From positions 62,001 through 126,000 of the forward strand of contig CAVPTO010000003.1 in the NCBI GenBank assembly GCA_963708675.1: 64,000 bases of DNA, in the 5' to 3' direction. The DNA is from DATAXP01 sp963708675. Its GTDB lineage: Bacteria; Planctomycetota; Planctomycetia; Pirellulales; PNKZ01. Below, one piece after another: positions 1 through 9,215 of the stretch (position 1 is the stretch's first letter; each line of letters begins with the position of its first letter). The position numbers and the translations under genes are program-made. The notes under the pieces were generated by a model. It was given only the letters and a program-made list of their open reading frames with translations, was not told where the DNA came from and made no database searches.

Positions 1-2687
1 GCCTCGGCGCTACTGACATCTTCGCCCAAGGGTCGATCCTGTCGTTGTACGACCCTGACCGTGCACAAACGGTGACGCATCGCGGTCAGACTCGCACTTG
101 GGACGAAGCGTCGGAAGTATTGCGCGCGGCCATCAACAAGCAGCGCGCCAACGGCGGCAGTGGACTTCGATTGCTCACCGGAGCCGTTCTTTCGCCGACG
201 CTCGGCGACCAGCTCGAGGGTCTACTCAAGGAGTTTCCGCAAGCGAAACGACATGTGTGGGAGCCAGTACACAACGACGCCGCGTATCGCGCCGCGCAGA
301 GCGCGTTCGGCCGACCGCTCGAACCGCTCTACGATTTCACCAAGGCCGACGTCGTTGTTTCGTTCGATGCGGACTTTCTCTTTTCGGGTCCGGGTCACGT
401 CCGTTACGCCAACGACTTCATCGAACGTCGCCGAGCGCCGACTTCTGAGCAGGACGCCGCTACGGCCGCGATGAATCGGCTGTACGTCGTCGAGCTTGCG
501 ATCAGTTGCACCGGCGCCAAGGCCGACCATCGCCTTGCGCTGCGCGACGCGGACATTGCGAGTCTCGCGGCACGTTTGGGAAACAAGCTCGACATCTTCG
601 ACGCAGCGCAATCGGCCGTCGATCAGGAGGCGTGGATCTCGGCCGTCGCGGACGATTTGAACTCCCATCGTGGTCGGTCATTGGTCGTCGCCGGTCCTCG
701 ACAGCCCGAGGCGATTCATCTGCTTGTCATGGCGATCAACGAGCGACTGGGCAACGTCGGTGCAACCGTCCGCTATATCGAACCGGTCGAATGGCGATCG
801 GCTGATCGGACAGCGTCGCTTCGCGAGTTGACGCAGGACGTCGATCGCGGCGACGTGGAATTGCTCGTCATGCTCGATACGAATCCGGTCTACACGGCGC
901 CAGCGGATTTCAACTTCGCCGAACGTCTCAAGCGTGTGCCACTGTGCGTCGCCATGGGACTGTACGAGGACGAAACCTCACAGCAGTGCCAATGGCACCT
1001 GCCCCAAACGCATTACCTCGAAACCTGGGGCGATGCGCGTGCGTACGACGGAGCTGTGGCAATCACTCAGCCGCTGATCGAGCCGTTGTACCAGGGTCGT
1101 TCAGCGCAAGAGCTGATCGCCTTCCTACGCTCAGGCGAATGGACGCCAGCGCGCGAGTTGGTCCGCATGTATTGGCAAAAACGTTGGAACGAATCAAACA
1201 CAGAGCAATTTGAAACTCGATGGCAGACGTCGCTCCACGATGGCGTCCTCGCCAATACAAGCGCCGCATCCCAGGACGTGCGTCTCGCAGCTGACTGGAC
1301 GCAGCGCGTTACAGCGAGCTTGCCGACAATCGCCGGCCATAGCACCAGCGACGATCTGCAAATCATCTTTCATCCCGATCCGAGCATTTACGACGGACGC
1401 TATGCGAACAACGGCTGGCTGCAGGAGTTGCCCAAGCCGCTGACCAAACTGACGTGGGACAACGCCGCCATCATGAGTCCCGCGACTGCCTCGCGATTCG
1501 GGCTGACCCTCGGCAGCTACGCTCACGGTGGCGAGCACGGAGGCTATTACATGCCGACGGTCAACTTGCGCCTCGACGATCGGACAGTCCGGGCCGTCGT
1601 GTGGATCATGCCTGGCCATGCTGACGGCACCGTGTCGTTGAGTCTTGGCTACGGACGCACGCACGCCGGTCGCATTGGCGGCGACGCGCGGAGTTCGGTC
1701 GGAACGAACGCCTACGCCCTGCGCACCGCCGACCGGCCCTGGGGCGCGACCGGGCTGGAACTCGTCGTCACGGGCAAGACACAACTGCTCGCATGTACGC
1801 AGCAACATCACAACATGGAGAACCGCGACCTGGTGCGCACCGGCACGCTCGATGAGTTCCGAACCACGCCGCATTTTGCTGACACGCCCGACCAGCGGCA
1901 CGAGCAAGCTGAGACCGAGCGCGCCCACGAACCGCTCACCTTCTACAAGGCGTTCGACTACGACGCCCCGAAGCACAAATGGGGGATGTCGATCGACCTG
2001 ACGGCGTGCATCGGTTGCAACGCGTGCGTCGTCGCCTGCCAGGCAGAGAACAATATCCCCGTCGTCGGCAAGGAGCAGGTGGCGGCCGGGCGCGAGATGC
2101 ATTGGATTCGCGTCGATCGCTACGTTCACGGGCCTGCGGACGATCCGGACGGTTTTTACTTTCAACCGCTACCGTGTCAGCAGTGCGAGAACGCGCCGTG
2201 CGAATACGTGTGTCCGGTCGAAGCGACCGTGCACAGTGCCGATGGCCTGAACGACATGATCTATAACCGTTGCGTCGGCACGCGCTATTGCTCGAACAAT
2301 TGCCCGTACAAGGTGCGACGATTCAACTTTCTGGCCTTCGCCGACTTCACCAAAGGCGTGCGCAGCCTGCAATACAATCCCGACGTCACGGTGCGATCGC
2401 GCGGCGTGATGGAGAAGTGCACCTACTGTGTGCAGCGTATCCGTCATGCCGAAATCGATTCGGACGTCGAGCAACGACCGATCGCCGACGGTGAAGTCTT
2501 GACCGCTTGCCAGGCCGCCTGTCCGACGCGCGCGATTGTCTTCGGCAACATGAACGACGAGAAGAGCGCGATCGCCAAGGCAAAGCGATCGCCGTTGAAC
2601 TATGGACTGCTGACGGACCTGAACACGCATCCGCGGACGACGTATCTGGCCGAGCTACGCAATCCGAACCCGGCGATTGAGGCGTGA
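1..2687 (+). CDS. actB: ACIII iron-sulfur/molybdopterin-like subunit ActB, 5'-partial
   Basis: Fused molybdopterin-oxidoreductase-like and iron-sulfur subunit of alternative complex III, which passes quinol electrons towards cytochrome c and the terminal oxidase. The frame is open from base 3, ahead of the first possible start (TTG at 45), and that stretch fits the family, so the true N-terminus (probably with a Tat signal) lies outside the window. About 894 residues are visible. The first two thirds resemble the Mo-enzyme fold; in ACIII this half is known not to bind Mo. The C-terminal part carries four cysteine groups: CIGCNACVVAC (2007-2039), CQQCENAPCEYVC (2175-2213), CVGTRYCSNNC (2271-2303), and CTYC (2418-2429) with CQAAC (2508-2522). 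The stop overlaps the actC start. ActA would be expected just upstream. Confidence 0.95.
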   Translation, partial: LGATDIFAQGSILSLYDPDRAQTVTHRGQTRTWDEASEVLRAAINKQRANGGSGLRLLTGAVLSPTLGDQLEGLLKEFPQAKRHVWEPVHNDAAYRAAQSAFGRPLEPLYDFTKADVVVSFDADFLFSGPGHVRYANDFIERRRAPTSEQDAATAAMNRLYVVELAISCTGAKADHRLALRDADIASLAARLGNKLDIFDAAQSAVDQEAWISAVADDLNSHRGRSLVVAGPRQPEAIHLLVMAINERLGNVGATVRYIEPVEWRSADRTASLRELTQDVDRGDVELLVMLDTNPVYTAPADFNFAERLKRVPLCVAMGLYEDETSQQCQWHLPQTHYLETWGDARAYDGAVAITQPLIEPLYQGRSAQELIAFLRSGEWTPARELVRMYWQKRWNESNTEQFETRWQTSLHDGVLANTSAASQDVRLAADWTQRVTASLPTIAGHSTSDDLQIIFHPDPSIYDGRYANNGWLQELPKPLTKLTWDNAAIMSPATASRFGLTLGSYAHGGEHGGYYMPTVNLRLDDRTVRAVVWIMPGHADGTVSLSLGYGRTHAGRIGGDARSSVGTNAYALRTADRPWGATGLELVVTGKTQLLACTQQHHNMENRDLVRTGTLDEFRTTPHFADTPDQRHEQAETERAHEPLTFYKAFDYDAPKHKWGMSIDLTACIGCNACVVACQAENNIPVVGKEQVAAGREMHWIRVDRYVHGPADDPDGFYFQPLPCQQCENAPCEYVCPVEATVHSADGLNDMIYNRCVGTRYCSNNCPYKVRRFNFLAFADFTKGVRSLQYNPDVTVRSRGVMEKCTYCVQRIRHAEIDSDVEQRPIADGEVLTACQAACPTRAIVFGNMNDEKSAIAKAKRSPLNYGLLTDLNTHPRTTYLAELRNPNPAIEA

Positions 2688-4096
2688 CGATGGCCACCGA
2701 TGTGATCCAGCCACTGCCCGCGCGCGAGCACCTTGAGCCGCCGCCGTCGAAGTATGCGCCGGCAGGGCACACTCTGCGTTCGATCACCGAGCACGTCAGC
2801 GACATCGTGCTCGAACGTCCGACCGGCATGGGATGGATCGCCGCGTTTGTCGCCAGCCATCTGGTGACGCTCGTATTCCTCGCCGTGGTCGTCTATCTGC
2901 TCATCATGGGCATCGGCATTTGGGGCATCGACATTCCCGTGGCCTGGGGGTTCGCCATCACCGACTTTGTGTGGTGGATCGGCATCGGGCACGCCGGGAC
3001 GCTCATCTCCGCAATCTTACTGCTTCTGCATCAGCGCTGGCGCACATCGATCAATCGCATTGCCGAGGCGATGACCATTTTCGCTGTTATGTGCGCGGGC
3101 ATCTTTCCGCTGCTGCATTTGGGGCGGCCATGGTTCTTCTACTGGCTGTTGCCGTATCCGAACACGATGCAACTGTGGCCGCAGTTCCGCAGTGCGCTGG
3201 TGTGGGACGTGTTCGCCGTGAGCACCTACTTCACGGTGTCGCTCATTTTTTGGTACATGGGAATGATTCCCGATCTGGCAACGCTGCGCGATCGCGCCAC
3301 GACACGCAACGCGCGCTGGGCTTATGGACTGCTGGCCATGGGTTGGCGGAACTCGGCGCGACATTGGCATCGCTACGAGTCGGCGTATCTGCTGCTCGGC
3401 GGACTCGCGACGCCGTTGGTCGTTTCGGTGCACTCGGTCGTTAGCTCCGACTTCGCCATCTCCAACGTCCCTGGCTGGCACGAGACGGTCTTTCCTCCGT
3501 ATTTCGTGGCCGGGGCGATCTTCTCGGGCTTTGCGATGGTGTTGCTGCTGTGCATTCCGATTCGACACATTTATCGCCTCAAAGATTTCATCACCATCGA
3601 GCATCTCGACGTCATCGCGCGCGTCCTCATCGCGACAAGTCTGCTCACGTCCTACGGCTACTTGAGCGAACAGTTTCTCTCGTGGTACGGGCACGAGAAG
3701 GCTGAGCATTATGTCTATCTCAACCGTCTAATCGGCTTCGGTCAGTACGCGACCGTGTCGTGGACCGTCTTCTTCTGCAACACGATCGTGCCGCAAGTGC
3801 TTTGGATTCGCCCGCTTCGCCGCAACGAACCGGTACTAATGATCGTGTCGGTGTTCATTCTGCTCGGCATGTGGTTGGAGCGGTACATGATCATCACGAC
3901 CAGCTTGCATCGTGACTATTTACCGAGTTCGTGGGGCATGTTCCAACCGACGATTTACGATTACCTCACGTTTTTCGGATCGATGGGCGTCTTCATGGTC
4001 GCGTTCCTATTGTTCGCGCGGTTGTTGCCGATGGTATCGATGTCCGAGCTGCGCGGGCTCTTGCCGACTTCGCAGGCCAGCGAGGAGGGACGATGA
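2684..4096 (+). CDS. actC: ACIII NrfD-like membrane subunit ActC
   Basis: Multi-spanning NrfD/PsrC-type membrane subunit of alternative complex III, where the family binds and oxidises quinol. It has 470 residues from GTG 2684 or 468 from ATG 2690; both overlap or abut the actB stop, so translation is coupled either way. Hydrophobic helices begin near residue 50 and continue to the C-terminus. Stretches such as DFVWWIGIGHAGTLISAILL and the paired-histidine, aromatic-rich helices are typical of the family. Its stop overlaps the actD start as ATGA. A second NrfD-like protein, ActF, follows three genes on, as is usual for ACIII. Confidence 0.95.
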   Translation: MTMATDVIQPLPAREHLEPPPSKYAPAGHTLRSITEHVSDIVLERPTGMGWIAAFVASHLVTLVFLAVVVYLLIMGIGIWGIDIPVAWGFAITDFVWWIGIGHAGTLISAILLLLHQRWRTSINRIAEAMTIFAVMCAGIFPLLHLGRPWFFYWLLPYPNTMQLWPQFRSALVWDVFAVSTYFTVSLIFWYMGMIPDLATLRDRATTRNARWAYGLLAMGWRNSARHWHRYESAYLLLGGLATPLVVSVHSVVSSDFAISNVPGWHETVFPPYFVAGAIFSGFAMVLLLCIPIRHIYRLKDFITIEHLDVIARVLIATSLLTSYGYLSEQFLSWYGHEKAEHYVYLNRLIGFGQYATVSWTVFFCNTIVPQVLWIRPLRRNEPVLMIVSVFILLGMWLERYMIITTSLHRDYLPSSWGMFQPTIYDYLTFFGSMGVFMVAFLLFARLLPMVSMSELRGLLPTSQASEEGR

Positions 4097-4635
4097 CGCG
4101 CACCATCGGCATCCATGGCCTGATGATCCAGTGCGAGAGTCCGCAAGCGATCCTCGCCGCGACGCGCGAGGCGTGGCAAGCAGGCTATCGTCACATGGAC
4201 GCCTACACTCCGTATCCGGTGCGCGGGCTGTCGACGGCGCTGGGCATGAAGGTCTCTTGCATTCCAGCCGTCGTGTTGATCGGCGGCATCGTCGGCGCTG
4301 GCGTCGGGTTCTTCATGGAGTATTGGTCGATGGTGGTCGACTACCCGTTCAATTCGGGCGGACGACCGCACAACAGTTGGCCGGTGTTTGTGCCGATTGC
4401 GTTCGAGTTTCTCGTGCTCGTTGCTTCGTGTGCGGCCTTTCTCAGCATGATGCTTTTGAACGGGCTGCCGCGGCCGCACCATCCGGTGTTCAACGTCCCC
4501 GATTTCGCGCGAGCGAGCCAGGACCGCTTCTTCCTGTGCATCGAGGCGTCCGATCCGAAGTTCGACTTGCACGAGACGATGCAATTCTTGGCGCCGCGGG
4601 GTGTGAATGCCGAAGTGGTCGAAGTTCCCGAATGA
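4093..4635 (+). CDS. actD: ACIII subunit ActD (DUF3341)
   Basis: 180-residue DUF3341 membrane protein of alternative complex III. ATG 4093 overlaps the actC stop (ATGA) and follows a GAGGAGGG ribosome site, so the shorter start is preferred over the open frame upstream. A soluble N-terminal domain (IHGLMIQCESPQAILAA) leads to the family motif MDAYTPYPVRGLSTALG. Two transmembrane segments follow, near residues 57-80 and 98-122, and then a short soluble tail. The role is structural, next to ActC and ActF; no redox motif is visible. The gene is coupled to actE by another ATGA overlap. Confidence 0.93.
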   Translation: MTRTIGIHGLMIQCESPQAILAATREAWQAGYRHMDAYTPYPVRGLSTALGMKVSCIPAVVLIGGIVGAGVGFFMEYWSMVVDYPFNSGGRPHNSWPVFVPIAFEFLVLVASCAAFLSMMLLNGLPRPHHPVFNVPDFARASQDRFFLCIEASDPKFDLHETMQFLAPRGVNAEVVEVPE

Positions 4636-5348
4636 AAAAAGACTTGCAATCATCGAGCGTCATAGCCGTCGCCGTGGCGATCGGGTCGCTGGCGATGTTG
4701 ACCGGTTGTCAGCAGAAGATGGCCGACCAACCGAGCTACCGAACTTACGACAGCTGCGACTTCTTTCCCGACGGTCGCTCGGCTCGTCCGATCCCTGCGG
4801 GCACCGTGGCCCGCGGGCATTTGCGTCTCGATCAGGCCTACGAGACCGGCCGTAATCAACCCGCCGCCGCGCAAGTAGAACAAATGGCCGCGTCGAACAC
4901 CGAGGCCAGCCCCGAGGCGGGGCCGCTGATTCTTTCCGAGGCCGAGGCCAATCTCAGTTATGCCGACGAATTCCCACTGCCCGTCGATCGCGACTTCGTC
5001 GAACACGGCCGCGATCGGTACATGATTTACTGTGTCGTCTGTCACGATCCGGCCGGCACGGGCCAGGGAAAGATCGTCGAGCGCGGCTACACACGCCCAC
5101 CGTCGTACCACATTGCGCGGCTGCGCAATGCGCCCGTCGGTCGGTTGTTTGCCGTGGTCAGCCTCGGCTACGGGTCGATGCCTTCCTATGCCACGCAGAT
5201 TCCCGTGCACGATCGCTGGGCGATCGTGGCATATGTGCGCGCGTTGCAGCTCAGCCAACACTTCCCGGTCGATCAACTCGACGACGCGATGCGCAGGGAA
5301 TGGGAACAATCTCGAAACGTCGCCGTGGCGGAACGAGGGTCGCCATGA
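4632..5348 (+). CDS. actE: ACIII monohaem cytochrome c lipoprotein ActE
   Basis: Monohaem cytochrome c subunit of alternative complex III, 238 residues from ATG 4632 (ATGA overlap with actD). The N-terminus is a lipoprotein signal with lipobox LTGC near residue 25, so the protein should be anchored on the outer face of the cytoplasmic membrane. The haem site is CVVCH at residues 134-138, with a likely distal Met in the segment YGSMPSYATQIP. The region between signal and haem domain holds the ActE-type stretch RPIPAGTVARGHL. It would take electrons from the ActB/ActC side and pass them to the CoxB cytochrome domain or a soluble carrier. Confidence 0.93.
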   Translation: MKKDLQSSSVIAVAVAIGSLAMLTGCQQKMADQPSYRTYDSCDFFPDGRSARPIPAGTVARGHLRLDQAYETGRNQPAAAQVEQMAASNTEASPEAGPLILSEAEANLSYADEFPLPVDRDFVEHGRDRYMIYCVVCHDPAGTGQGKIVERGYTRPPSYHIARLRNAPVGRLFAVVSLGYGSMPSYATQIPVHDRWAIVAYVRALQLSQHFPVDQLDDAMRREWEQSRNVAVAERGSP

Positions 5349-6538
5349 ATCGTCGAACGACATTGCTGACGGCCGCCGTTGGTGTCGTCGCGCTCGCCGC
5401 ATGTGCGATCGGCGGGCTGTTCGATCCGTGGCAGTTCTTCCGCGCGTATTTGACTTGCTATCTGTTCATCGTCGGCTTGCCGCTGGGGTGCATGGTCCTG
5501 GTGATGATCTATCACCTCACCGGCGGCGGATGGGGATATCTCATGCGACGCCTGTTCGAAAGCGGCATGCGGACACTGCCGATCATGGCCCTGTTATTCC
5601 TGCCGATTGCCGCGGCTGTCTCGTACCTGTACTTATGGGCGCAGCCTGATCGCGTCGCCGCCGATGTCGAGCTTCAGAAGAAGACGTTTTACCTGAACGT
5701 GCCGTTTTTCTGGGGACGCATGGCGGCATCGTTCGCGCTGTGGATGATCATCGCATCGTTGTTGTCGCGATGGTCACGGCGACAAGCCGAGACCGCCGAC
5801 GCGCGGTTCGCCACGCTGCTGAATGGCATCGCGGGGCCCGGACTGCTCGTCTATGGCGTCACGATTCACTTTGCCGCCGTTGACTGGGTAATGTCGCTGC
5901 AACCGACGTTTCACTCCTCGATCTTTGGGCCGCTGTTTGCCTCGGGGCAGATTCTGTCCGCCTTTTGCCTGGCGACGATCGTGCTGTGCTCGATGGTTCT
6001 GCGAGGTGAGTTGCAGACCGTAATCTCGGACAAGGTCTTGAACGACGTCGGCAGCTTGCTCTTTAGCTTCAACGTCATCTGGGCTTACCTCGTGTGGTTT
6101 CAGTTCATGCTGATTTGGATTGCCGACATGCAAACAGACGTCGTCTGGTACGCGCCTCGCTTCCGCGGCGGTTGGCTGTGGTTGACGCTGGTGATTGTGG
6201 CGGTGCATTTCGTGGTCCCGTTCTTCTTGCTGTTGCTACGGGCCGTGAAACAATCTCCGCGCGCCTTACGCGCCGTCGCCGCCGGGATTCTGTTCATGCA
6301 GCTCGTGTTTATGTACTGGCAAGTGATGCCTTCGTTCCACGCGGCGTCGATCGTCGAACACTGGATGGACTTCGCCATGCCCGTAGCGCTTGGAGGCTTG
6401 TGGCTGGCATCGTTCGCGTGGCAACTGTCGCGCTGGCCGACCCTGGTCGAGCACGACGCCAACCGTCAGATCGTGCTGCATCTTCAAGCGCTCGACGCCG
6501 AAGAGCATGCGCTCGAGGAGGCACTCGCTCATGGCTAA
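5345..6538 (+). CDS. actF: ACIII second NrfD-like membrane subunit ActF
   Basis: 397-residue polytopic membrane protein with about ten hydrophobic segments, the ActF (quinol:cytochrome c oxidoreductase quinone-binding subunit 2) type. ATG 5345 overlaps the actE stop. Typical stretches are RLFESGMRTLPIMALLFLP, NVPFFWGRMAASFALW and GVTIHFAAVDWVMSLQP, the last being the ActF signature around residue 180. It pairs with ActC in the membrane arm. No haem or Fe-S motif is present. It overlaps the next gene by 8 bases, continuing the unbroken chain of coupled starts. Confidence 0.93.
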   Translation: MNRRTTLLTAAVGVVALAACAIGGLFDPWQFFRAYLTCYLFIVGLPLGCMVLVMIYHLTGGGWGYLMRRLFESGMRTLPIMALLFLPIAAAVSYLYLWAQPDRVAADVELQKKTFYLNVPFFWGRMAASFALWMIIASLLSRWSRRQAETADARFATLLNGIAGPGLLVYGVTIHFAAVDWVMSLQPTFHSSIFGPLFASGQILSAFCLATIVLCSMVLRGELQTVISDKVLNDVGSLLFSFNVIWAYLVWFQFMLIWIADMQTDVVWYAPRFRGGWLWLTLVIVAVHFVVPFFLLLLRAVKQSPRALRAVAAGILFMQLVFMYWQVMPSFHAASIVEHWMDFAMPVALGGLWLASFAWQLSRWPTLVEHDANRQIVLHLQALDAEEHALEEALAHG

Positions 6539-7283
6539 GCGCAAGGGCAAATGTCGCCCTCCCGACGACTACCGATCTCAGCCGCGATCGCCGCGATTCT
6601 CGTGGCTGTGGAAGCCGCTTGCAGCATTTCTCGCTGGCGTGGTGATGACGATCGTCGCGATCGTGAAAGCGCTGCGATGGCTCGGGTCGCTCGGAGAGTC
6701 CGCGCCACCGGAACCTCCTCAAGCACGTGAGCCCGCGATCGCGCCCGTGGCGTCATCGGTCCATGCGCTGGTGCCGCTCGAAGCTACCGAACAGCCAGAG
6801 GTCCATCATCCCGACGGACGCATTGAACATCCCTGGGTTCGCCGCGAACACCGCGACGTGCAGGTTTGGAAGATTCTTGCATTCATGGGCTTCATCATTG
6901 TCTTCGCGTCAATGCACTTCTACCTGTTCCGACGTTTGTTCGGCGACTTCGAAGGAACACCTCCGACGCACGACGCGGCGGCGTATCGCGGGGTCGGAGA
7001 CAGTCCACTACCACGGGCGCCACGGCTCGAACAACTCAGCCGCTTGGTCGACGACACGCGTCCGAATGTGTTTCTGCGACAGCAAAGCGCCGAGGCGTCG
7101 CTCGACCGTTACGGTCCAACCGCGGACGACGGCTATATCCGGGTGCCCATCGAGCGCGCGATGCAGCAACTGCCGGCACGCATCAAATCGCGAGATGAAC
7201 AGCCCACGGCAGACAAGAGTCGCGGGCTCGTCGATGCGGGCGAATCGAATTCCGGTCGCATGTTCGAACGGAGCACTCCATGA
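6531..7283 (+). CDS. Small membrane protein of the ACIII-cox operon
   Basis: 250-residue protein of no named function, found in this position in ACIII-oxidase clusters. ATG 6531 sits inside the actF 3' end. It has a basic N-terminus, a hydrophobic segment near residues 27-48, a proline-rich linker, a second membrane segment near residues 110-132 (ILAFMGFIIVFASMHFYLF), and a soluble C-terminus. The tail reads LRQQSAEASLDRYGPTADDG and then IRVPIERAMQQL, a recurring ending among small proteins next to Sco and CoxB. A structural or assembly role is inferred from context only. Confidence 0.75.
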   Translation: MAKRKGKCRPPDDYRSQPRSPRFSWLWKPLAAFLAGVVMTIVAIVKALRWLGSLGESAPPEPPQAREPAIAPVASSVHALVPLEATEQPEVHHPDGRIEHPWVRREHRDVQVWKILAFMGFIIVFASMHFYLFRRLFGDFEGTPPTHDAAAYRGVGDSPLPRAPRLEQLSRLVDDTRPNVFLRQQSAEASLDRYGPTADDGYIRVPIERAMQQLPARIKSRDEQPTADKSRGLVDAGESNSGRMFERSTP

Positions 7284-8131
7284 TCGGCATGCCGAGACAA
7301 TTGACGATGCTCGTTCTCGCTGCATCGATAGCAATGGTGCTCTGTACAAAACCCGCCGTTGCGCAGTCGTCGCTGCCTAAATCGCTACAAGGTGTCGGTT
7401 TCGACCAGCGTCTGAACGAGCAGGTGCCGCTCCATCTGCCGTTCGTCGACGAACACGGACGGGACGTGCGTCTCCAAGATTACTTCGGCAGCAAGCCCGT
7501 CATTCTCGTGCTCGCCTACTATCGCTGTCCGATGCTCTGCACGATGGTCCTCAACGGACTCGTGCGCGGGTTGATGGACGTGCCATTCACGGCGGGCAAC
7601 GAATTCGAGGTCGTGGTCGTGAGCTTCGACCCGCGCGAAAAGCCGGACCTTGCAGCCGCGAAAAAGAAGACCTACGCCGATCGCTACGGTCGCGGCGATG
7701 CTGGCAAAGGTTGGCACTTCCTTACCGGCACAGAAGACTCAATCCATCGGCTCACCGAGGCCGTCGGCTTTCACTACAAGTTCGACGAGAAGCTCGATCA
7801 ATACGCCCACGCGAGCGGCATCATGATTCTAACTCCCGGTGGTCGCATTGCGCGTTACTTCTACGACGTGAACTATTCGCCTCGCGACCTGCGATGGGGC
7901 CTGGTCGAAGCCTCGCAAGGCAAGATCGGCAGTCCGGTCGATCAGATCCTTCTGTTCTGCTTTCACTACGAGCCGACCGAAGGCCGCTATGGCGCAGCGA
8001 TTATGCGCTTCGTGCGTGTCGGTGGGTTGTTGACGGTCGTTGGCTTGGTGGCGTTGGTCGTTGTGCTGCGAAGGCGCGACGTGCATCGGGCCGATCGCGT
8101 CGGAGATAGTCCGCCGGGAGGCAGTGCATGA
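7280..8131 (+). CDS. sco: SCO1/SenC copper chaperone for oxidase assembly
   Basis: 283-residue SCO1/SenC/PrrC-family thioredoxin-fold protein that delivers copper to the CuA centre of subunit II. It has an N-terminal signal (cut likely after VAQ), the copper/redox motif CPMLC at residues 83-87, and the conserved histidine at residue 177 (YAHASGIMILTP). Unlike minimal Sco proteins it has an additional C-terminal membrane helix (VGGLLTVVGLVALVVVL) and a basic tail, common in ACIII clusters. ATG 7280 overlaps the previous stop; the stop overlaps coxB. Its place directly before coxB fits the metallation role. Confidence 0.94.
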   Translation: MIGMPRQLTMLVLAASIAMVLCTKPAVAQSSLPKSLQGVGFDQRLNEQVPLHLPFVDEHGRDVRLQDYFGSKPVILVLAYYRCPMLCTMVLNGLVRGLMDVPFTAGNEFEVVVVSFDPREKPDLAAAKKKTYADRYGRGDAGKGWHFLTGTEDSIHRLTEAVGFHYKFDEKLDQYAHASGIMILTPGGRIARYFYDVNYSPRDLRWGLVEASQGKIGSPVDQILLFCFHYEPTEGRYGAAIMRFVRVGGLLTVVGLVALVVVLRRRDVHRADRVGDSPPGGSA

Positions 8132-9135
8132 CGACCGACGTCGCGCTCTTCCCAGCCCAGGCTTCGACCGGCGCGTATCAGACGGACTTGCTGTTCGCGT
8201 TTCTTATGGCGGTGTGCGGCGCCGTGGGCTTGCTCGTCGCATTCCTGCTCATCTATTTTGCGATTCGCTATCGCCGCCGCCCCGGCCAAACGGCGTCGCC
8301 GCCCGAGACGAAGGCGTCACACGCCTTGGAGTGGTTCTGGACCCTTTCGCCGGTGGGTGTGTTCGTTGTCATGTTTCTGTGGGGCGCAAAGCTGTACCTC
8401 GATGCCTTCCACGCGCCGGGCGAGGCCATGCCAATTTATGGCGTCGCTAAGCAATGGATGTGGAAGTTCCAACATCCCGAAGGCCAGCGCGAAATCAACG
8501 AGTTGCACCTCCCCATCGGTCAGCCGATCAAGCTATTGCTCACCTCGGAGGACGTGATCCACAGCTTCTTTGTGCCCGAGTTCCGTATGCACATGGACGT
8601 GCTGCCCGATCGGTACACGTCGGTGTGGTTCGAACCGACCCTAGCCGGCGAGTACCACCTGTTTTGCTCGCAATACTGCGGCACCAACCACGCCGGCATG
8701 ATCGGCAAGGTGACCGTCATGGAAGCGGCCGACTATCAGCGTTGGCTGCAACTCGGCGCCGAAGGATCGCTGGCGCTCGAAGGACGCAAACTCTTTCTGA
8801 AGTACCGCTGCATCAGTTGCCACAGCGCCGACGAGAACGCGCGAGCACCGGTGCTCGAGGCCCTTTACGGTCGACCCGTGCATTTAAACAACGGTCGCGT
8901 CGTGACGGCGGATGAAAACTATCTGCGCGAGTCGATCGTGAACCCGAATGCGAAAGTTGTCGCTGGCTTCCAGGCCATCATGCCAACCTTCAAGGGGCAG
9001 ATCAGCGAAGAAGAAATCAATGCCGTCCTCTCGTGGCTGAAATCGCTCGAGCGCGGGCAGACACCGCGACGCGTTGAAGACTACGGACCACCAGCGACGA
9101 CACCTGCCATCACTCCCGAGCCGCCGACGCCCTGA
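8128..9135 (+). CDS. coxB: Cytochrome c oxidase subunit II with fused cytochrome c (caa3 type)
   Basis: 335-residue subunit II. Two N-terminal membrane helices (residues about 20-45 and 70-95) precede the cupredoxin domain with the CuA site CSQYCGTNHAGM (Cys180, Cys184, His188, Met191). The domain is followed by a C-terminal cytochrome c with CISCH at 228-232, so this is a caa3-type oxidase taking electrons directly through its own haem. The C-terminus is a threonine/proline-rich tail. The stop TGA (9133-9135) lies in the first unit of a 15-bp tandem repeat that separates it from coxA. Confidence 0.97.
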   Translation: MTTDVALFPAQASTGAYQTDLLFAFLMAVCGAVGLLVAFLLIYFAIRYRRRPGQTASPPETKASHALEWFWTLSPVGVFVVMFLWGAKLYLDAFHAPGEAMPIYGVAKQWMWKFQHPEGQREINELHLPIGQPIKLLLTSEDVIHSFFVPEFRMHMDVLPDRYTSVWFEPTLAGEYHLFCSQYCGTNHAGMIGKVTVMEAADYQRWLQLGAEGSLALEGRKLFLKYRCISCHSADENARAPVLEALYGRPVHLNNGRVVTADENYLRESIVNPNAKVVAGFQAIMPTFKGQISEEEINAVLSWLKSLERGQTPRRVEDYGPPATTPAITPEPPTP

Positions 9136-9215
9136 GTACCGACGCCCTGAGAACCGACGCCCTGAGTACAGACGCCCTGAGTACAGACGCCCTGAGTACA
9201 GACGACATGAGCACC
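9126..9215 (+). repeat. 15-bp tandem repeat with in-phase TGA codons between coxB and coxA
   Basis: Five near-identical units (consensus GACGCCCTGAGTACM) at 9126-9140, 9141-9155, 9156-9170, 9171-9185 and 9186-9200, then a diverged sixth unit at 9201-9215 reading GACGACATGAGCACC. The first unit supplies the coxB stop; each later unit repeats that TGA in the same phase. The sixth holds the coxA ATG, with its ATGA at the position of the CTGA in the other units. It looks like amplification of an ancestral stop/start junction. No Shine-Dalgarno sequence is visible within it. Confidence 0.95.

Noticed and set aside
1194..2165. Long minus-strand open frame inside actB
   Set aside because: It is antisense to a conserved coding region in GC-rich DNA; no family resemblance and composition typical of a shadow frame.
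9126..9215. Short tandem repeats as a CRISPR-like array
   Set aside because: 15-bp units are directly adjacent, without spacers, and explained by duplication of a gene joint.
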